Positions 1-11,381 are shown, counted from the stretch's first letter. The stretch is 64,000 nt of DNA from Polyangium mundeleinium (GCF_028369105.1 NZ_JAQNDO010000001.1:6044501-6108500), one strand, 5' to 3'. The notes: generated by a model from the letters alone, not told the origin. Made by a program: numbers and translations.

Positions 1-1
1 G

Positions 2-628
2 GAGGACGTCGCGCTGTTCGTCGACCCGCCGTACGACCTTTTCGGCATCTGGCACAAGGACCGGAAGGACTGGCAGCTCTATCACACGGCCCCCAACGCG
101 GACGGTCTGTTCAACCCGGTCCGCACCATCACGAACAACTCGTTCTGGTACCAGGGAGAGATGCTCGCGCCGATCCTCTGGCAGGACACGGGGCGCTTCC
201 GGACGGGCCCCGAAGCCGTGCGCTCGACGAGCAATTTCTGGTATTCGCTCGCGGACGGGACGATCGAGGTCCGCATTCCCTGGACCTTGCTCAACGTGAC
301 GGATCCCTCGCAGCGCCTCGTGGTCGACGACTACGTGCCCGGGCCGAAGAGCAAGCAGATCGAGCTCACCACCACGAAGACCCCCGGCTTTGGGCTCATG
401 GTGGCCGCGCTCGGAGGGACGGCGGAGGCGGAGGGCGTGGTGGTCGACACGCTGCCGCGCGCCAAGAAGGAGAGCACTTCGTGGGTGATCCCCGCGGACG
501 GGGTGGTCTCGTACACCTGGGCCGAGTGGGAAATCCCGACCTACCACGCCTACCGCAAGCGCTCCTTCGACCTGCTGAAAGAGGCGCTGCCGTCGATCGT
601 CCCCGCGAGCGCAAAACCTTCGCCGTGA
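2..628 (+). CDS. C-terminal part of a secreted-type protein of unknown function
   Basis: An open frame enters from the left edge in frame 2 and runs 208 codons to a TGA, so the gene starts outside the window. The visible part is rich in Trp, Tyr and beta-strand-like stretches (VEDVALF-type hydrophobic runs, DGTIEVRIPWTLLNVTDPS). This resembles C-terminal beta-sandwich regions of extracellular or cell-surface proteins of unknown function in soil bacteria. No catalytic motif is visible. The tail (PASAKPSP) looks like a disordered end. The reading frame is convincing from codon pattern and amino-acid composition. The function is not assignable from this fragment. Confidence 0.75.
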   Translation, partial: EDVALFVDPPYDLFGIWHKDRKDWQLYHTAPNADGLFNPVRTITNNSFWYQGEMLAPILWQDTGRFRTGPEAVRSTSNFWYSLADGTIEVRIPWTLLNVTDPSQRLVVDDYVPGPKSKQIELTTTKTPGFGLMVAALGGTAEAEGVVVDTLPRAKKESTSWVIPADGVVSYTWAEWEIPTYHAYRKRSFDLLKEALPSIVPASAKPSP

Positions 629-1005
629 CGCGCACGGCCCCGCGCCCGCGGCGGCATCGCCACGTCGTCCCGGCACCTGCGGCGCGACCCTTCATGCAAA
701 CCTTGCAGGGGACGGCCTTGCGAGAACCCGCCTGAGGTCCGATAGCGGATCCCACCGATCTCGAAGGATTTTTGGGGCATTCGTCAGGGCGGGCCGTGTG
801 GACCCGGCTCCCGCGCGCGCCATCCGCCCCCGCCGCCCGCGTCATCGGTGGGCTGCGGACCGGGAGCCGCAGGACTGAGGTCCAGGCTCCTCAGCCATCC
901 CACTACGTGAACGCCGGAGCCCAGGTCACGCCACGCCCGAGCGAGGGACTCGGGGCGGCACGACGATTGCAATGAGGTCGGCGCTACCAACAGAGGTGCG
1001 GACCC
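629..1005. other. Intergenic stretch, no gene recognised
   Basis: These 377 bases hold only short overlapping frames with no coding character. A ribosome-binding-like GAGGTG lies 8 bases before the ATG at 1006. I see no convincing terminator or RNA structure. Confidence 0.5.
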
Positions 1006-1371
1006 ATGGCGCGTGTCCTGCTCATCGACGACGATCACGACCGGACGGAGATCATTGCCCGCGGATTGCGAGCGGAGGGGCTCGAGGTGGTGCCTGTGGG
1101 CACCCGCCGCGAGGCCTTTGTCGCGCTCGACGGCCCCGGCCACTTCGATTGCGCGCTCGTCGTGCTGGCCTTGCCGACCGGCGACCGGCTGGAGCTCGCC
1201 AAGGAGCTGCACGCGCGGTTCCCGGGCCTGCAGGTCGGCCTGGCACGCGGGCACAGGCTCTCGGTGCGTCCAAACGAACACACGAGCGAGCGCACCCTGC
1301 GTTTCGAGCCAGTCCCCGAGGACGGCCGCAAGCTCGCCAAGGCTCTTCGCTCGCGGCTCATCGCCGCCTGA
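1006..1371 (+). CDS. Stand-alone degenerate response-regulator receiver (pseudo-receiver)
   Basis: The 121-residue protein starts ARVLLIDDD, the beta1 strand plus acidic pair of receiver domains, and continues with a receiver-like alternation of strands and helices. In the beta3 segment, FDCALVVLALP aligns with the usual YDLVLLDLxMP. That places Val53 where the phosphoacceptor Asp should be, so classical phosphorylation is unlikely. There is no output domain, so it would act, if at all, as a protein-protein module. The ATG is preceded by GAGGTG. It converges on the Ser/Thr kinase gene at 1442-2704. No partner histidine kinase is adjacent. Confidence 0.75.
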   Translation: MARVLLIDDDHDRTEIIARGLRAEGLEVVPVGTRREAFVALDGPGHFDCALVVLALPTGDRLELAKELHARFPGLQVGLARGHRLSVRPNEHTSERTLRFEPVPEDGRKLAKALRSRLIAA

Positions 1372-1393
1372 CCCCGGCCGGGTGCCGTCCAGC

Positions 1394-1431
1394 CTGGCAC
1401 ACGTGCCAGCACGTGCCCGGCACACGTGCCA
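1394..1431. repeat. Cluster of CACGTG-centred palindromes between convergent genes
   Basis: CTGGCACACGTGCCAG (1394-1409) is an inverted repeat with a 2-base centre. It is followed at once by GCACGTGC and then another GGCACACGTGCC (1419-1430). It sits in the 70-bp gap between the convergent stops of the pseudo-receiver and the kinase. It could be a bidirectional terminator stem or a binding site. There is no U-tract. Confidence 0.4.
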
Positions 1432-1441
1432 TCGCCGTGCG

Positions 1442-2704
<1,263 letters not shown>

Positions 2705-2830
2705 GGGGAGTACCGCCAAGAGTACCCGCCGGGGGGCGCGATCGGAAAACCGCTCGTCTGTCCCGGCCGGGCACCGCCTTTCTTGCAGCGAGCTTGACAC
2801 GGAGCGGGCGGCTCCGCTCTCCTCCGGCCC

Positions 2831-3592
2831 ATGCAGCGATTCGAGGGAAAGGTAGCGCTCGTCACGGGGGCTGCGTCGGGGCTCGGGGCAGCGGCTGTGC
2901 GAAGGTTGCACGCGGAGGGCGCGGTCGTGGTGATCACGGACCTCGCGCGGGAGCGGGGCGAGGCGCTTGCCGCGGAGCTCGGGGCGCGGGCGGAGTTCGC
3001 TGTGCTCGACGTGACGCAGGAGGCGGCGTGGATCGACGTGCTCGACGCGGTCGTCGCGAAACACGGTCGGCTCGACGTGCTCGTGAACAACGCGGGGGTG
3101 GGCGTCGTGGGCGACGTGGAATCGACGACGCTCGAGCAATGGCGGTTCGTGCACGCGGTGAACGCGGAGGGCACGTTCCTCGGCTGCAAACACGCGATCC
3201 GGGTGATGAAGGAGCGCGGGGGCGGGGCGATCGTGAACCTGTCGAGCGTGGCGGGGCTCATCGGCGCGCCGAACCTCGCGGCGTATGGCTCGAGCAAGGG
3301 CGGCGTGCGCACGTTCACGAAATCGGTCGCGATGCATTGCGCGCGGAAGAAGTATGGGATCCGGGTGAACTCGGTGCACCCGTCGTTCATCGACACGCCG
3401 ATGGTCGACGCGATGGTCGAGAAGTCCGAGGATCCGGCGCGATCGAAGGCGAACCTGGCGAAGCCCATTCCGCTCGGCCGGCTCGGCGAGCCCGAGGACG
3501 TGGCGGCGGCGGTCGCGTACCTCGCGTCGGACGACGCGAAATTCGTGACGGGCACGGAGCTGCTCGTCGACGGTGGGTTGCTCGCGAGCTGA
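2831..3592 (+). CDS. Short-chain dehydrogenase/reductase (SDR)
   Basis: A 253-residue classical SDR, the normal length for the family. It has the cofactor loop TGAASGLG near residue 12, NNAG near residue 90, the catalytic Ser in NLSSVAG, and the YGSSK (YxxxK) pair. The C-terminal VTGTELLVDGG is typical of NAD(P)-dependent alcohol, sugar or steroid dehydrogenases. An Asp at the end of beta2 (ITDLAR) suggests NAD preference. The substrate cannot be told from sequence. It is transcribed divergently from the kinase on its left and convergently with the SpoIIAA-like gene on its right. Confidence 0.9.
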   Translation: MQRFEGKVALVTGAASGLGAAAVRRLHAEGAVVVITDLARERGEALAAELGARAEFAVLDVTQEAAWIDVLDAVVAKHGRLDVLVNNAGVGVVGDVESTTLEQWRFVHAVNAEGTFLGCKHAIRVMKERGGGAIVNLSSVAGLIGAPNLAAYGSSKGGVRTFTKSVAMHCARKKYGIRVNSVHPSFIDTPMVDAMVEKSEDPARSKANLAKPIPLGRLGEPEDVAAAVAYLASDDAKFVTGTELLVDGGLLAS

Positions 3593-3596
3593 CGCG

Positions 3597-4016
3597 TCAG
3601 CGGCGGGCGTTGATCTCGCGGCTTCGCTCGGCGAGCCAGGCGCGGGCTTCGGGTTCGGTCTCGAAGAAGCGCAAGGGGACCGTGTTCACGGGATTGAGCA
3701 GGGCCGCGGCGCGGCTCACCAGGGTGCCGAGGACACGAATGTGAAAACTCGCGCCGACGACGGCGTTGGCGCGAATGGGCATGACGACGGCGCCGCCGGC
3801 GGGCCCTTCGGCGGCGACGCGGCGCGCCTCGGGGGTGACGTGCGCGGCGCGGCGGACGTCGATGAGCACGAGCGCATGGGGGCGGCCCTCGCAAAAGCGC
3901 TGGTGGACGTCGAAGAGGCGGCGGATGTCGTCGCCGGAGACGTGCCCGATCATGCGCCAGACGATGAGGTCGGGTTCTTCGGTGAGGGCGAAGCTTTCAC
4001 CGGGCGGGGACGTCAT
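3597..4016 (-). CDS. SpoIIAA/STAS-like protein, copy 1
   Basis: A 139-residue protein with the repeating strand/helix pattern of SpoIIAA- or STAS-like folds found in several copies in myxobacteria (LTEEPDLIVWRMIGHVSGDD, HALVLIDVRRA, VVMPIRANAVVGASFHIRVLG). It is clearly paralogous to the next gene, sharing the LTEEPDL start, the G-H-(V/I)-(S/T) segment and the end FFETEPEARAWL versus FCDTEAEARAFI. Its function is unknown; the fold suggests a protein-protein switch. The start is the ATG at 4016, just before TSPPGES. Confidence 0.7.
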   Translation of the reverse strand: MTSPPGESFALTEEPDLIVWRMIGHVSGDDIRRLFDVHQRFCEGRPHALVLIDVRRAAHVTPEARRVAAEGPAGGAVVMPIRANAVVGASFHIRVLGTLVSRAAALLNPVNTVPLRFFETEPEARAWLAERSREINARR

Positions 4017-4066
4017 TGTGGGGGAGGGTATCGGCCGAGCGCACACCTGGGCAAGCGGGGGGCGGC

Positions 4067-4489
4067 TCAGCGAGGGCGGGGGAGATCGCGGCGGAGCTCG
4101 TCGATGAAGGCGCGGGCTTCGGCTTCGGTATCGCAGAAGCGGACGGGGAAGGTGTTCGCGCCGCGGAGGAGGCGCGCGGCGCGGAAGATCATGGTGCCGA
4201 GGACGCGAAAGTGAAACGTGGCGCCGATGAAGGCGCATCCGAGGACGGGCACGACGGGTCTGTTGTTGGCGGGGCCGTCGATGACGACACGACGCGCCTC
4301 GGCGGTCATCTGGTCGAGCGCTCGGACGTCGAGGATCAGGAAGATGTGCGGTTTGCCGTCGGAGAAACGAAGCTGGACGTCGTAGAGGCGCTGCGCTTCG
4401 TCCCGGGTGGTGATGTGGCCGCGGAAATGGAAGAGGACGAGATCGGGCTCCTCGGTGAGGACGTGGCTTTCGTCAGGGGAGGGGGGCAT
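4067..4489 (-). CDS. SpoIIAA/STAS-like protein, copy 2
   Basis: A 140-residue tandem paralog of the downstream gene, same strand, separated by 50 bases, so probably co-transcribed. It starts PPSPDESHVLTEEPDLVLFH and ends DTEAEARAFIDELRRDLPRPR. Like its partner it lacks an obvious enzyme motif. A third relative lies at 47705-48142. The tandem pair most simply reflects a recent duplication. Whether they form a heterodimer or respond to separate inputs is not visible. Confidence 0.72.
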   Translation of the reverse strand: MPPSPDESHVLTEEPDLVLFHFRGHITTRDEAQRLYDVQLRFSDGKPHIFLILDVRALDQMTAEARRVVIDGPANNRPVVPVLGCAFIGATFHFRVLGTMIFRAARLLRGANTFPVRFCDTEAEARAFIDELRRDLPRPR

Positions 4490-4695
4490 TTCAGCGTTCG
4501 TTCTGCAATCGGGTCTTCGAGGGGAACGAGGCCGCCGTCATCCCCCGCAGGACGGCGGCCTCTGCGATGTCACGGCACACAGTTGTTGCCGCCCGGGCAC
4601 TTGTTGCTCACGCAGTCGCTGTTGTTGTCGCAGGCCTGGCCGTTGTCGAGCTTGCACGCGCCGGGGAGTGCGGCGACGCCTCGATCGTGGGGTCG

Positions 4696-6165
4696 TCAGT
4701 CGAAAGCTTGCGTCTCGGCGCGGACGCCCGCGGGCGCCGGAGTCTGGGGATCGCCGGCCTGTCCACCCAGCCCCTCGAGACCTAGCTCGAAGGTGACACC
4801 CGCCGCGATCGCCGGAACCTGGCCGATGTAGGCAATGCCGACCGAGTGGCCTCCGCGACCGCCGCCGCCGTGGCCGCCATCGCCGCCCTTGCCCCCGTCT
4901 CCACCCTTGCAACCAGGTTTCAACGGGGAAATCAGGGGCGGCGCGCCGCCGACGCCTCCCATGCCTCCTTTTCCGCCCGCCTGGCCGGAGACGCCGTCGC
5001 CGCCTTTTCCGCCGCGCGCGGTGACGATCGTGACGTCCTCGAACGAGATCCTGGCGTCGAGGCTCATCAATGCGACGCTCGCGCCGCCCGCACCCCCGCC
5101 CGTACCGCCTTTTCCGCCGCAGCCGCCCGCACCTCCGGTGCCGCCACCGGCGCCATAAATCGTCGCGCTGCCCGTGGGGCATTTGTTCGTCCCGGACCCA
5201 CCCAGCGCGGCGCCGCCTCCTCCTCCGGCCAATCCCACGGCCCCATCGCTGCCGCTCGTGCCCGCGGCCCCTTCATAACCGCTCACCGTGATCGTCCCGA
5301 GCAAGGAGCCGTGGGCCCCGGGGGCGCCGACGGCTCCAGGGGCGCCGGGCCCGCCGGCGGTGCATTCGGTCAGCGTGAATTCTTCGGGTTCGCCGCCGTG
5401 GCCGCCGCTTACGTCCTTGCCGTTCGAGCTATTTCGGCCAGCCTTTCCCCAGGGCGACGTCCCGAAGCCGCCCGAGCCGCCGATGGAGTCGACGGTTCCA
5501 CACTTCGTCACGACCTCCTGCGCGGTGGAGTACGTGCACGCGGCGAACCCCAGTTTCCCGGGCGCCCCGTCGCTGGCGCCCACGGCTTCGCTCGGCGGGT
5601 TCTCCCCGTCGGCGCCATTGCCTGCCTCCAGGTGACACCGGACGAGCTTCAAATCGGCCCCCTCGGCGATCACCGCGATGGACGACGCCCCGGCCTGGGC
5701 GGCATCCGCAGCGACGACCTTGAAATTCGTCAGGACCGTCGAACCGTCGGCGCGGACGCGCAAGGGCACCTCGTTGGCGCTCGCGGAGAGGGTCGTGACC
5801 CCGGATTGCGCGCTCCACGGGGCGCCGCTCGTGCAGTCATACCCGCCGTGAATCTCCTCGCCGCCGCGCAAGGTGATTGGCTCGATGAACGTATCCGCGC
5901 ACACGTGAATGGGCCTCGCCCCGTCCGCGTGTACCTTCTCGAGGGCCTTGCCGAGCGTCCGCAGCGGCCGCTCGGGGGTGCCCGGATCCTCGTCTTTGCC
6001 AGAGGCCGATACGTAGAGCCCACACGGCGAAAACCGCTCGCACGGATCGGCGCTCTTGTCCGGTGGCACGCCCTCCACGCTGTAAGGATTGTCCCCGTCG
6101 AGGATCTGCACGCAGCTCGCCGTCGTGACGAAAATGAAGGCCCATAAGAGCTTCCAGGTACGCAT
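4696..6165 (-). CDS. Gly-rich secreted lipoprotein
   Basis: A 489-residue lipoprotein. It has a short signal sequence ending TTASC (lipobox), then a Cys-containing region with a polymorphic beta-helix-like DUF1565-type pattern (SPCGLYVSASGKDEDPGTPE, RPLRTLGKAL, IHGGYDC). A long region from about residue 190 is dominated by GG, GGxGG and GxxG repeats broken by short hydrophobic strands (ISFEDVTIV). This composition fits a surface right-handed beta-helix with Gly-rich turns. The ATG overlaps the TGA of the upstream TPR gene by one base (TGATG), so the two are translationally coupled. It probably forms part of an envelope structure with the TPR protein. The exact role is unknown. Confidence 0.85.
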   Translation of the reverse strand: MRTWKLLWAFIFVTTASCVQILDGDNPYSVEGVPPDKSADPCERFSPCGLYVSASGKDEDPGTPERPLRTLGKALEKVHADGARPIHVCADTFIEPITLRGGEEIHGGYDCTSGAPWSAQSGVTTLSASANEVPLRVRADGSTVLTNFKVVAADAAQAGASSIAVIAEGADLKLVRCHLEAGNGADGENPPSEAVGASDGAPGKLGFAACTYSTAQEVVTKCGTVDSIGGSGGFGTSPWGKAGRNSSNGKDVSGGHGGEPEEFTLTECTAGGPGAPGAVGAPGAHGSLLGTITVSGYEGAAGTSGSDGAVGLAGGGGGAALGGSGTNKCPTGSATIYGAGGGTGGAGGCGGKGGTGGGAGGASVALMSLDARISFEDVTIVTARGGKGGDGVSGQAGGKGGMGGVGGAPPLISPLKPGCKGGDGGKGGDGGHGGGGRGGHSVGIAYIGQVPAIAAGVTFELGLEGLGGQAGDPQTPAPAGVRAETQAFD

Positions 6166-7466
6166 CAGAATGCCCCTTCCACACCCAGATACCCGGCCCC
6201 CGGCGCCGCCAGACCCCGCAGCCGGACTGTACCCACCTTCTCCGCCGGCGTCTTCGGGGCCAGCACGAACAACGTCACCCCTGTCGCCAGCACCACGCCT
6301 CCCACGATGAACATTGCCGTGCTCGCATTGCCCAGCGTCTGGAACCGCTCGACCACCTTCATGCCTTTTTCGCCACACGCGAAGTTCTCGTCGCACGCTG
6401 CGTCGACCTCGCGTTTCGCCCCCACCGCGAGCCCGCCGAGCACGCTTCCCGCGATGAACCCCGCGCCGCCGACGCCGATTGCTGCGATGCCGCCGACCTT
6501 CCACGGATGCATCCCGGGCTTCGGCGCCTCCACGGGCTGCGGCATCGTCGACGAAGGATCCTTCAGCAAAGGCTGCGCCTCGTCCTTCACCACCTGCGTC
6601 GCGCCCGGCGTGAGCTCGAGGATCTTCCGATCCCCTTTCTCCAGCCGTACCTTTCGCACTTGCAGAGGCTGCCCCGGGACCTCCACGAGGAAGGCATATT
6701 CCCCCGGATTCATCGGCACCGAGGTGCCGAGCATCTTCGAATCGAGCGTCGCATCCCCCCGCTTGATCACGACTCCCTCGGGCACCTCGCCCGCCCACAC
6801 GAGCTTGAGCCGAGGCGCCTCCGCGTCGAGCTTCTTCCGCTGCTCCTCGGCGATCCGCGCGCGCTCGGCGTGGCGCTCGCGCAGCGGGCTCTTCATCGAC
6901 GCGAAGAGGCCGAGGTATTCCTTGTAATGGCCGAGCGCCGTGGCGAGCCGACCCCGCGTCGCCTCGCATTCGGCGAGCGAATACAGAGTACCCGGCGTCG
7001 GATCGATCCGCAGGCTCTCGCCGAGCGCGGCGCAGGCCTCGGCGATACGGCCCGCCTCCCGGTGCGCGACGGCCTGGTTGAACAGGATCTCCGCCTTGAG
7101 CTTCTTCACCTGCGCCTCGGCGAGCCGCGCGCGCTCGGTGTGTTTTTCCTTCAGCGGGCTCTTCATCCTCGCGTAAAGCTCGAGGTACTCCTTGTAATGC
7201 CGTAGAGCCTGCTCCGGGTGCCGCGCCTTCTCCTCGCACTCAGCGAGCGCGTGCAACGTCCCGGGCCTCGGATCGAGCACGTGGCTCTGTTCGAGCAGCG
7301 GACACGCCTCGGCGTAACGCCCGGCTTGCACCTCCGCGACGGCCGCTTCGAAGAGTTTTTCCGCTGCCGCGACCTGTGCCGGGGTCGTTTGACCGTACGC
7401 CAAGCCGGCCCGGAGCGCGAGGCACGTGCAGGTCATCCCCACGAAGAACCATCGTACATGCCGCAT
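6165..7466 (-). CDS. Exported TPR protein with C-terminal membrane helices
   Basis: A 433-residue protein with a signal peptide cleaved near AYG-QTT. At least two TPR-like units follow (AEKLFEAAVAEVQAGRYAEA, GTLHALAECEE, HYKEYLELYA, and again GTLYSLAECEA, HYKEYLGLFA). The repeated KSPL(K/R)E(K/R)HxERAR segment shows an internal duplication of about 90 residues. A PEGA-like beta region comes next, then two Gly-rich hydrophobic helices (VGGIAAIGVGGAGFIAGSVL and AMFIVGGVVLATGVTLFVLA). This architecture is common in Polyangiales. AGAGG lies 6 bases before the ATG. It is coupled to the Gly-rich lipoprotein downstream and sits 43 bases after the kinase gene, suggesting one signalling/envelope operon. 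Confidence 0.85.
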   Translation of the reverse strand: MRHVRWFFVGMTCTCLALRAGLAYGQTTPAQVAAAEKLFEAAVAEVQAGRYAEACPLLEQSHVLDPRPGTLHALAECEEKARHPEQALRHYKEYLELYARMKSPLKEKHTERARLAEAQVKKLKAEILFNQAVAHREAGRIAEACAALGESLRIDPTPGTLYSLAECEATRGRLATALGHYKEYLGLFASMKSPLRERHAERARIAEEQRKKLDAEAPRLKLVWAGEVPEGVVIKRGDATLDSKMLGTSVPMNPGEYAFLVEVPGQPLQVRKVRLEKGDRKILELTPGATQVVKDEAQPLLKDPSSTMPQPVEAPKPGMHPWKVGGIAAIGVGGAGFIAGSVLGGLAVGAKREVDAACDENFACGEKGMKVVERFQTLGNASTAMFIVGGVVLATGVTLFVLAPKTPAEKVGTVRLRGLAAPGAGYLGVEGAF

Positions 7467-7509
7467 AATCGCCTCTACCTTCGCCGCCGGGATGGGCCGT
7501 CCGAGCCCC

Positions 7510-9003
7510 TCAATCCCTGCTCCACGTCGACTTCGGTTTCGCCGTCTTCCCGGCCGGCGTCCCGCTGGTCTTCGTGGATTGCGTCGTCGTCGCCGGCGTG
7601 CTCGTCGTCGCCTTCGCAGCCGCGCTCACCACGGGCGCAGCACTCGCCGACACGATCGGCGCGGCCGCCGCCTCCGCCGTCTCCACCGGCGCCGCCGGCA
7701 CGACCTCGGGCACGGCCGTCGCCACGACAGGCTGCGCCGAAGACGCCGCCGCGGCCGGCTCCGGCGTCTTGCCTTCCTCCCGCGACGAGAGCGCCAAGAA
7801 AAGCACGACCCCCACGAGCAAACACGCGAGCCCCGCGCCCGCGACGATGAGCCCCGTCGGCGCCCTTCGCCCTGTCGGAACCGCAGTCATCCCGCTCCCG
7901 AGGGGCGTCAGCGAAGGGCCCATGGGCATGCCCGCTTGCCCCGCCGGCGTCATCGCGCCGAGCTCCGCGCCGCTCGGCAGCGGCGCGCGCCTTGGCGCCA
8001 TCGGCGTCGTCACCTGCGCGTCGAGCACGTGGATCGGCACCTCGGACGGGTGCGACGCGAACGACGGCCGCGGGCTCGCCCCCGGCGGCAACATCCCCGG
8101 GCCGCCGAGCCCCGCCTGCGCCAACCCGAGCGCCTCGCCGAGCGCTTGGACAGCGCTCGTGGCCGACGGGAACCTCTCGGCGGGCGTCTTCGCCGTCGCA
8201 CGCGCAAACCAGGCATCGAACGCAGGCGGCAGGCTCACGCCGAGCCGGCCGGCCCGCGCGCTCGCCGGCTCCCGTGGCCCGATCGCGGCCTGCGCGGCGA
8301 ACGCGAAGACATTCGCGCCGCCGCGCGACTCCTCGAACCAGTAGGCTTTGCCCACGAGCAAGGTGAACGCGATCATCCCGAGCGCGAAAATGTCGGTCGC
8401 GGGCGAGACCGACGATTCCATCAAGAACTGCTCGGGCGCCATGTAGAGCGGCGTGCCGAGCGATTGCGTCGCGCCCGCCCCCGTGGCGCCGGCGGCCACG
8501 ATCTTGGCGATGCCGAAATCGAGCACCTTGATCCGAGGGGGGCCGTCCTCGCGCTCGCAGAGGAACAGATTGTCCGGCTTGAGGTCGCGATGGACGATGT
8601 GCGCGCGGTGCGTCTTGTCGAGCGCGAGCGAGGTCTGGTGCAGGAACGTGACCACCTCCGCCGGCGGCAAGGGGCCCGTCCGGCGGAGCCGCTTGCCGAG
8701 CTCCTCGCCGCGCAAGAGCTCCATGACCAGGAAGGGCATGCCGGTCGCGTCATCGATGCCCGCGTCGAAGACGTCGACGATGTAGTCGCTCTCGATCTCC
8801 GCCGCGACACGCGCCTCCTGCCGGAAACGGCCGCGCAGGTCGTCGCTCTGGACGAAGTTCGCGTGCATCACCTTGAGCGCGCGGCGGCGGTTCGTTTCGA
8901 GGTGGATGACCTCGTACACCGCCCCCATGCCCCCTGCGGCGATGCGACGCTCGACGCGGTAACGCCCGGCGAAAATGGATCCGGCTGCCAGATCAGACGA
9001 CAC
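7510..9003 (-). CDS. Ser/Thr protein kinase, C-terminal membrane anchor (paralog 1)
   Basis: A 497-residue PknB-type kinase. It shows AAGGMGAVYEV, the Lys in RRALKVM, IVHRDLKPDN, LDFGIAKI and GTPLYMAPEQ. A Pro/Ala-rich region follows, then one membrane helix (GLIVAGAGLACLLVGVVLFL) and an Ala/Ser/Thr-rich tail of about 85 residues that would be periplasmic. The GTG at 9003 was chosen because GAGGGAG lies about 6 bases before it and because the neighbouring paralog starts at the same GTGTCGTCTGAT. A TTG six codons earlier is possible. It is highly similar to the kinase at 9210-10904, a tandem duplication. Confidence 0.9.
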   Translation of the reverse strand: MSSDLAAGSIFAGRYRVERRIAAGGMGAVYEVIHLETNRRRALKVMHANFVQSDDLRGRFRQEARVAAEIESDYIVDVFDAGIDDATGMPFLVMELLRGEELGKRLRRTGPLPPAEVVTFLHQTSLALDKTHRAHIVHRDLKPDNLFLCEREDGPPRIKVLDFGIAKIVAAGATGAGATQSLGTPLYMAPEQFLMESSVSPATDIFALGMIAFTLLVGKAYWFEESRGGANVFAFAAQAAIGPREPASARAGRLGVSLPPAFDAWFARATAKTPAERFPSATSAVQALGEALGLAQAGLGGPGMLPPGASPRPSFASHPSEVPIHVLDAQVTTPMAPRRAPLPSGAELGAMTPAGQAGMPMGPSLTPLGSGMTAVPTGRRAPTGLIVAGAGLACLLVGVVLFLALSSREEGKTPEPAAAASSAQPVVATAVPEVVPAAPVETAEAAAAPIVSASAAPVVSAAAKATTSTPATTTQSTKTSGTPAGKTAKPKSTWSRD

Positions 9004-9038
9004 GACGCGCTCCCTCGACAAAGAACCACCGTCCGCAT

Positions 9039-9062
9039 GTGTGCATGCAAACGGTTTTCCGA
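9039..9062 (-). promoter_or_regulatory. Conserved upstream element of kinase paralog 1
   Basis: The near-palindrome GTGTGCATGCAAAC (9039-9052) followed by GGTTTTC lies 36 bases before the GTG start. The same block, GTTTGCACGCAAAC then GATTTTC, lies 39 bases before the start of the paralogous kinase. Surrounding intergenic sequence is less similar, so this block looks selected. The binding factor is unknown. Confidence 0.45.
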
Positions 9063-9209
9063 TGCAGTAGACGGCCAGTTGCCAGCGAAGTCAAGATTCG
9101 GGGGGGTGCGGGAGGGCGCGGACGCGGCGCGGGGAGGGCTCGGACGGATCCTGATTCGCCGGGCCCTTGGGACGCGATGCGGCGGGCTGCGCGCGAGACG
9201 GAGCGAGGC

Positions 9210-10904
<1,695 letters not shown>

Positions 10905-10942
10905 GACGCGCTCCGTCGATGCGGAAATCTTCCGGTTGCATG

Positions 10943-10968
10943 GTTTGCACGCAAACGATTTTCTGTGC
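10943..10968 (-). promoter_or_regulatory. Conserved upstream element of kinase paralog 2
   Basis: A perfect inverted repeat, GTTTGC-AC-GCAAAC (10943-10956), is followed by GATTTTCTGTGCAGTA, matching the block upstream of kinase paralog 1 in sequence and distance. It is probably an operator or part of the promoter retained after the gene duplication. The 43-bp tandem array begins about 35 bases further upstream. Confidence 0.5.
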
Positions 10969-11001
10969 AGTACGGCCTGTCGTGGACGAAGTCAAGCTTG
11001 C

Positions 11002-11381
11002 CAAGGGCTCACACGCGGTCGGGAAACGGCTCAGACGCGAACGCCGAGGGCTCGGACGCGAAAGGGGTACCGCTCGGACACGAACGCGGAGGGCTAGGAC
11101 GCGAAGGGTGCACCGCTCGGACGCGAACGCGGAGGGCTAGGACGCGAAGGGTGCACCGCTCGGACACGAACGCCGAGGGCTAGGACGCGAAGGGGGCACC
11201 GCTCGGACACGAACGCCGAGGGCTAGGACGCGAAGGGGGTCTCGCTAGGACGCGAACGCCGAGGGCTAGGACGCGAAGGGGGTCTCGCTAGGACGTAAAC
11301 GCCGAGGGCTAGGACGCGAAGGGGGTCTCGCTAGGACGCGAACGCCGAGGGCTCGGACGCGAAGGGGGTCTCGCTAGGACG
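11002..11381. repeat. Tandem array of a 43-bp unit (about 9 copies)
   Basis: The anchor AGGGCT recurs at 11004, 11047, 11090, 11133, 11176, 11219, 11262, 11305 and 11348, exactly every 43 bases. Each unit consists of two half-units that both carry GCT(A/C)GGAC(G/A)CGAA, followed by 9 or 8 variable bases. The first unit is the most diverged and the array stops inside the last. Because 43 is not a multiple of three, the frames running through it shift each unit, so it is unlikely to be coding. It lies upstream of the kinase paralog 2 promoter. There are no unique spacers, so it is not CRISPR. Confidence 0.92.

Noticed and set aside
9001..9021. TTG start giving kinase paralog 1 six extra residues
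   Set aside because: The GTG at 9003 has a well-spaced GAGGGAG and matches the start of its paralog.
10965..11183. Short plus-strand frames through the 43-bp array
   Set aside because: The unit is not a multiple of three and the peptides are repetitive Arg/Thr/Gly strings with no independent support.
11002..11381. Array considered as a CRISPR
   Set aside because: Units are contiguous 43-bp repeats with no unique spacers, and no cas genes are in the window.
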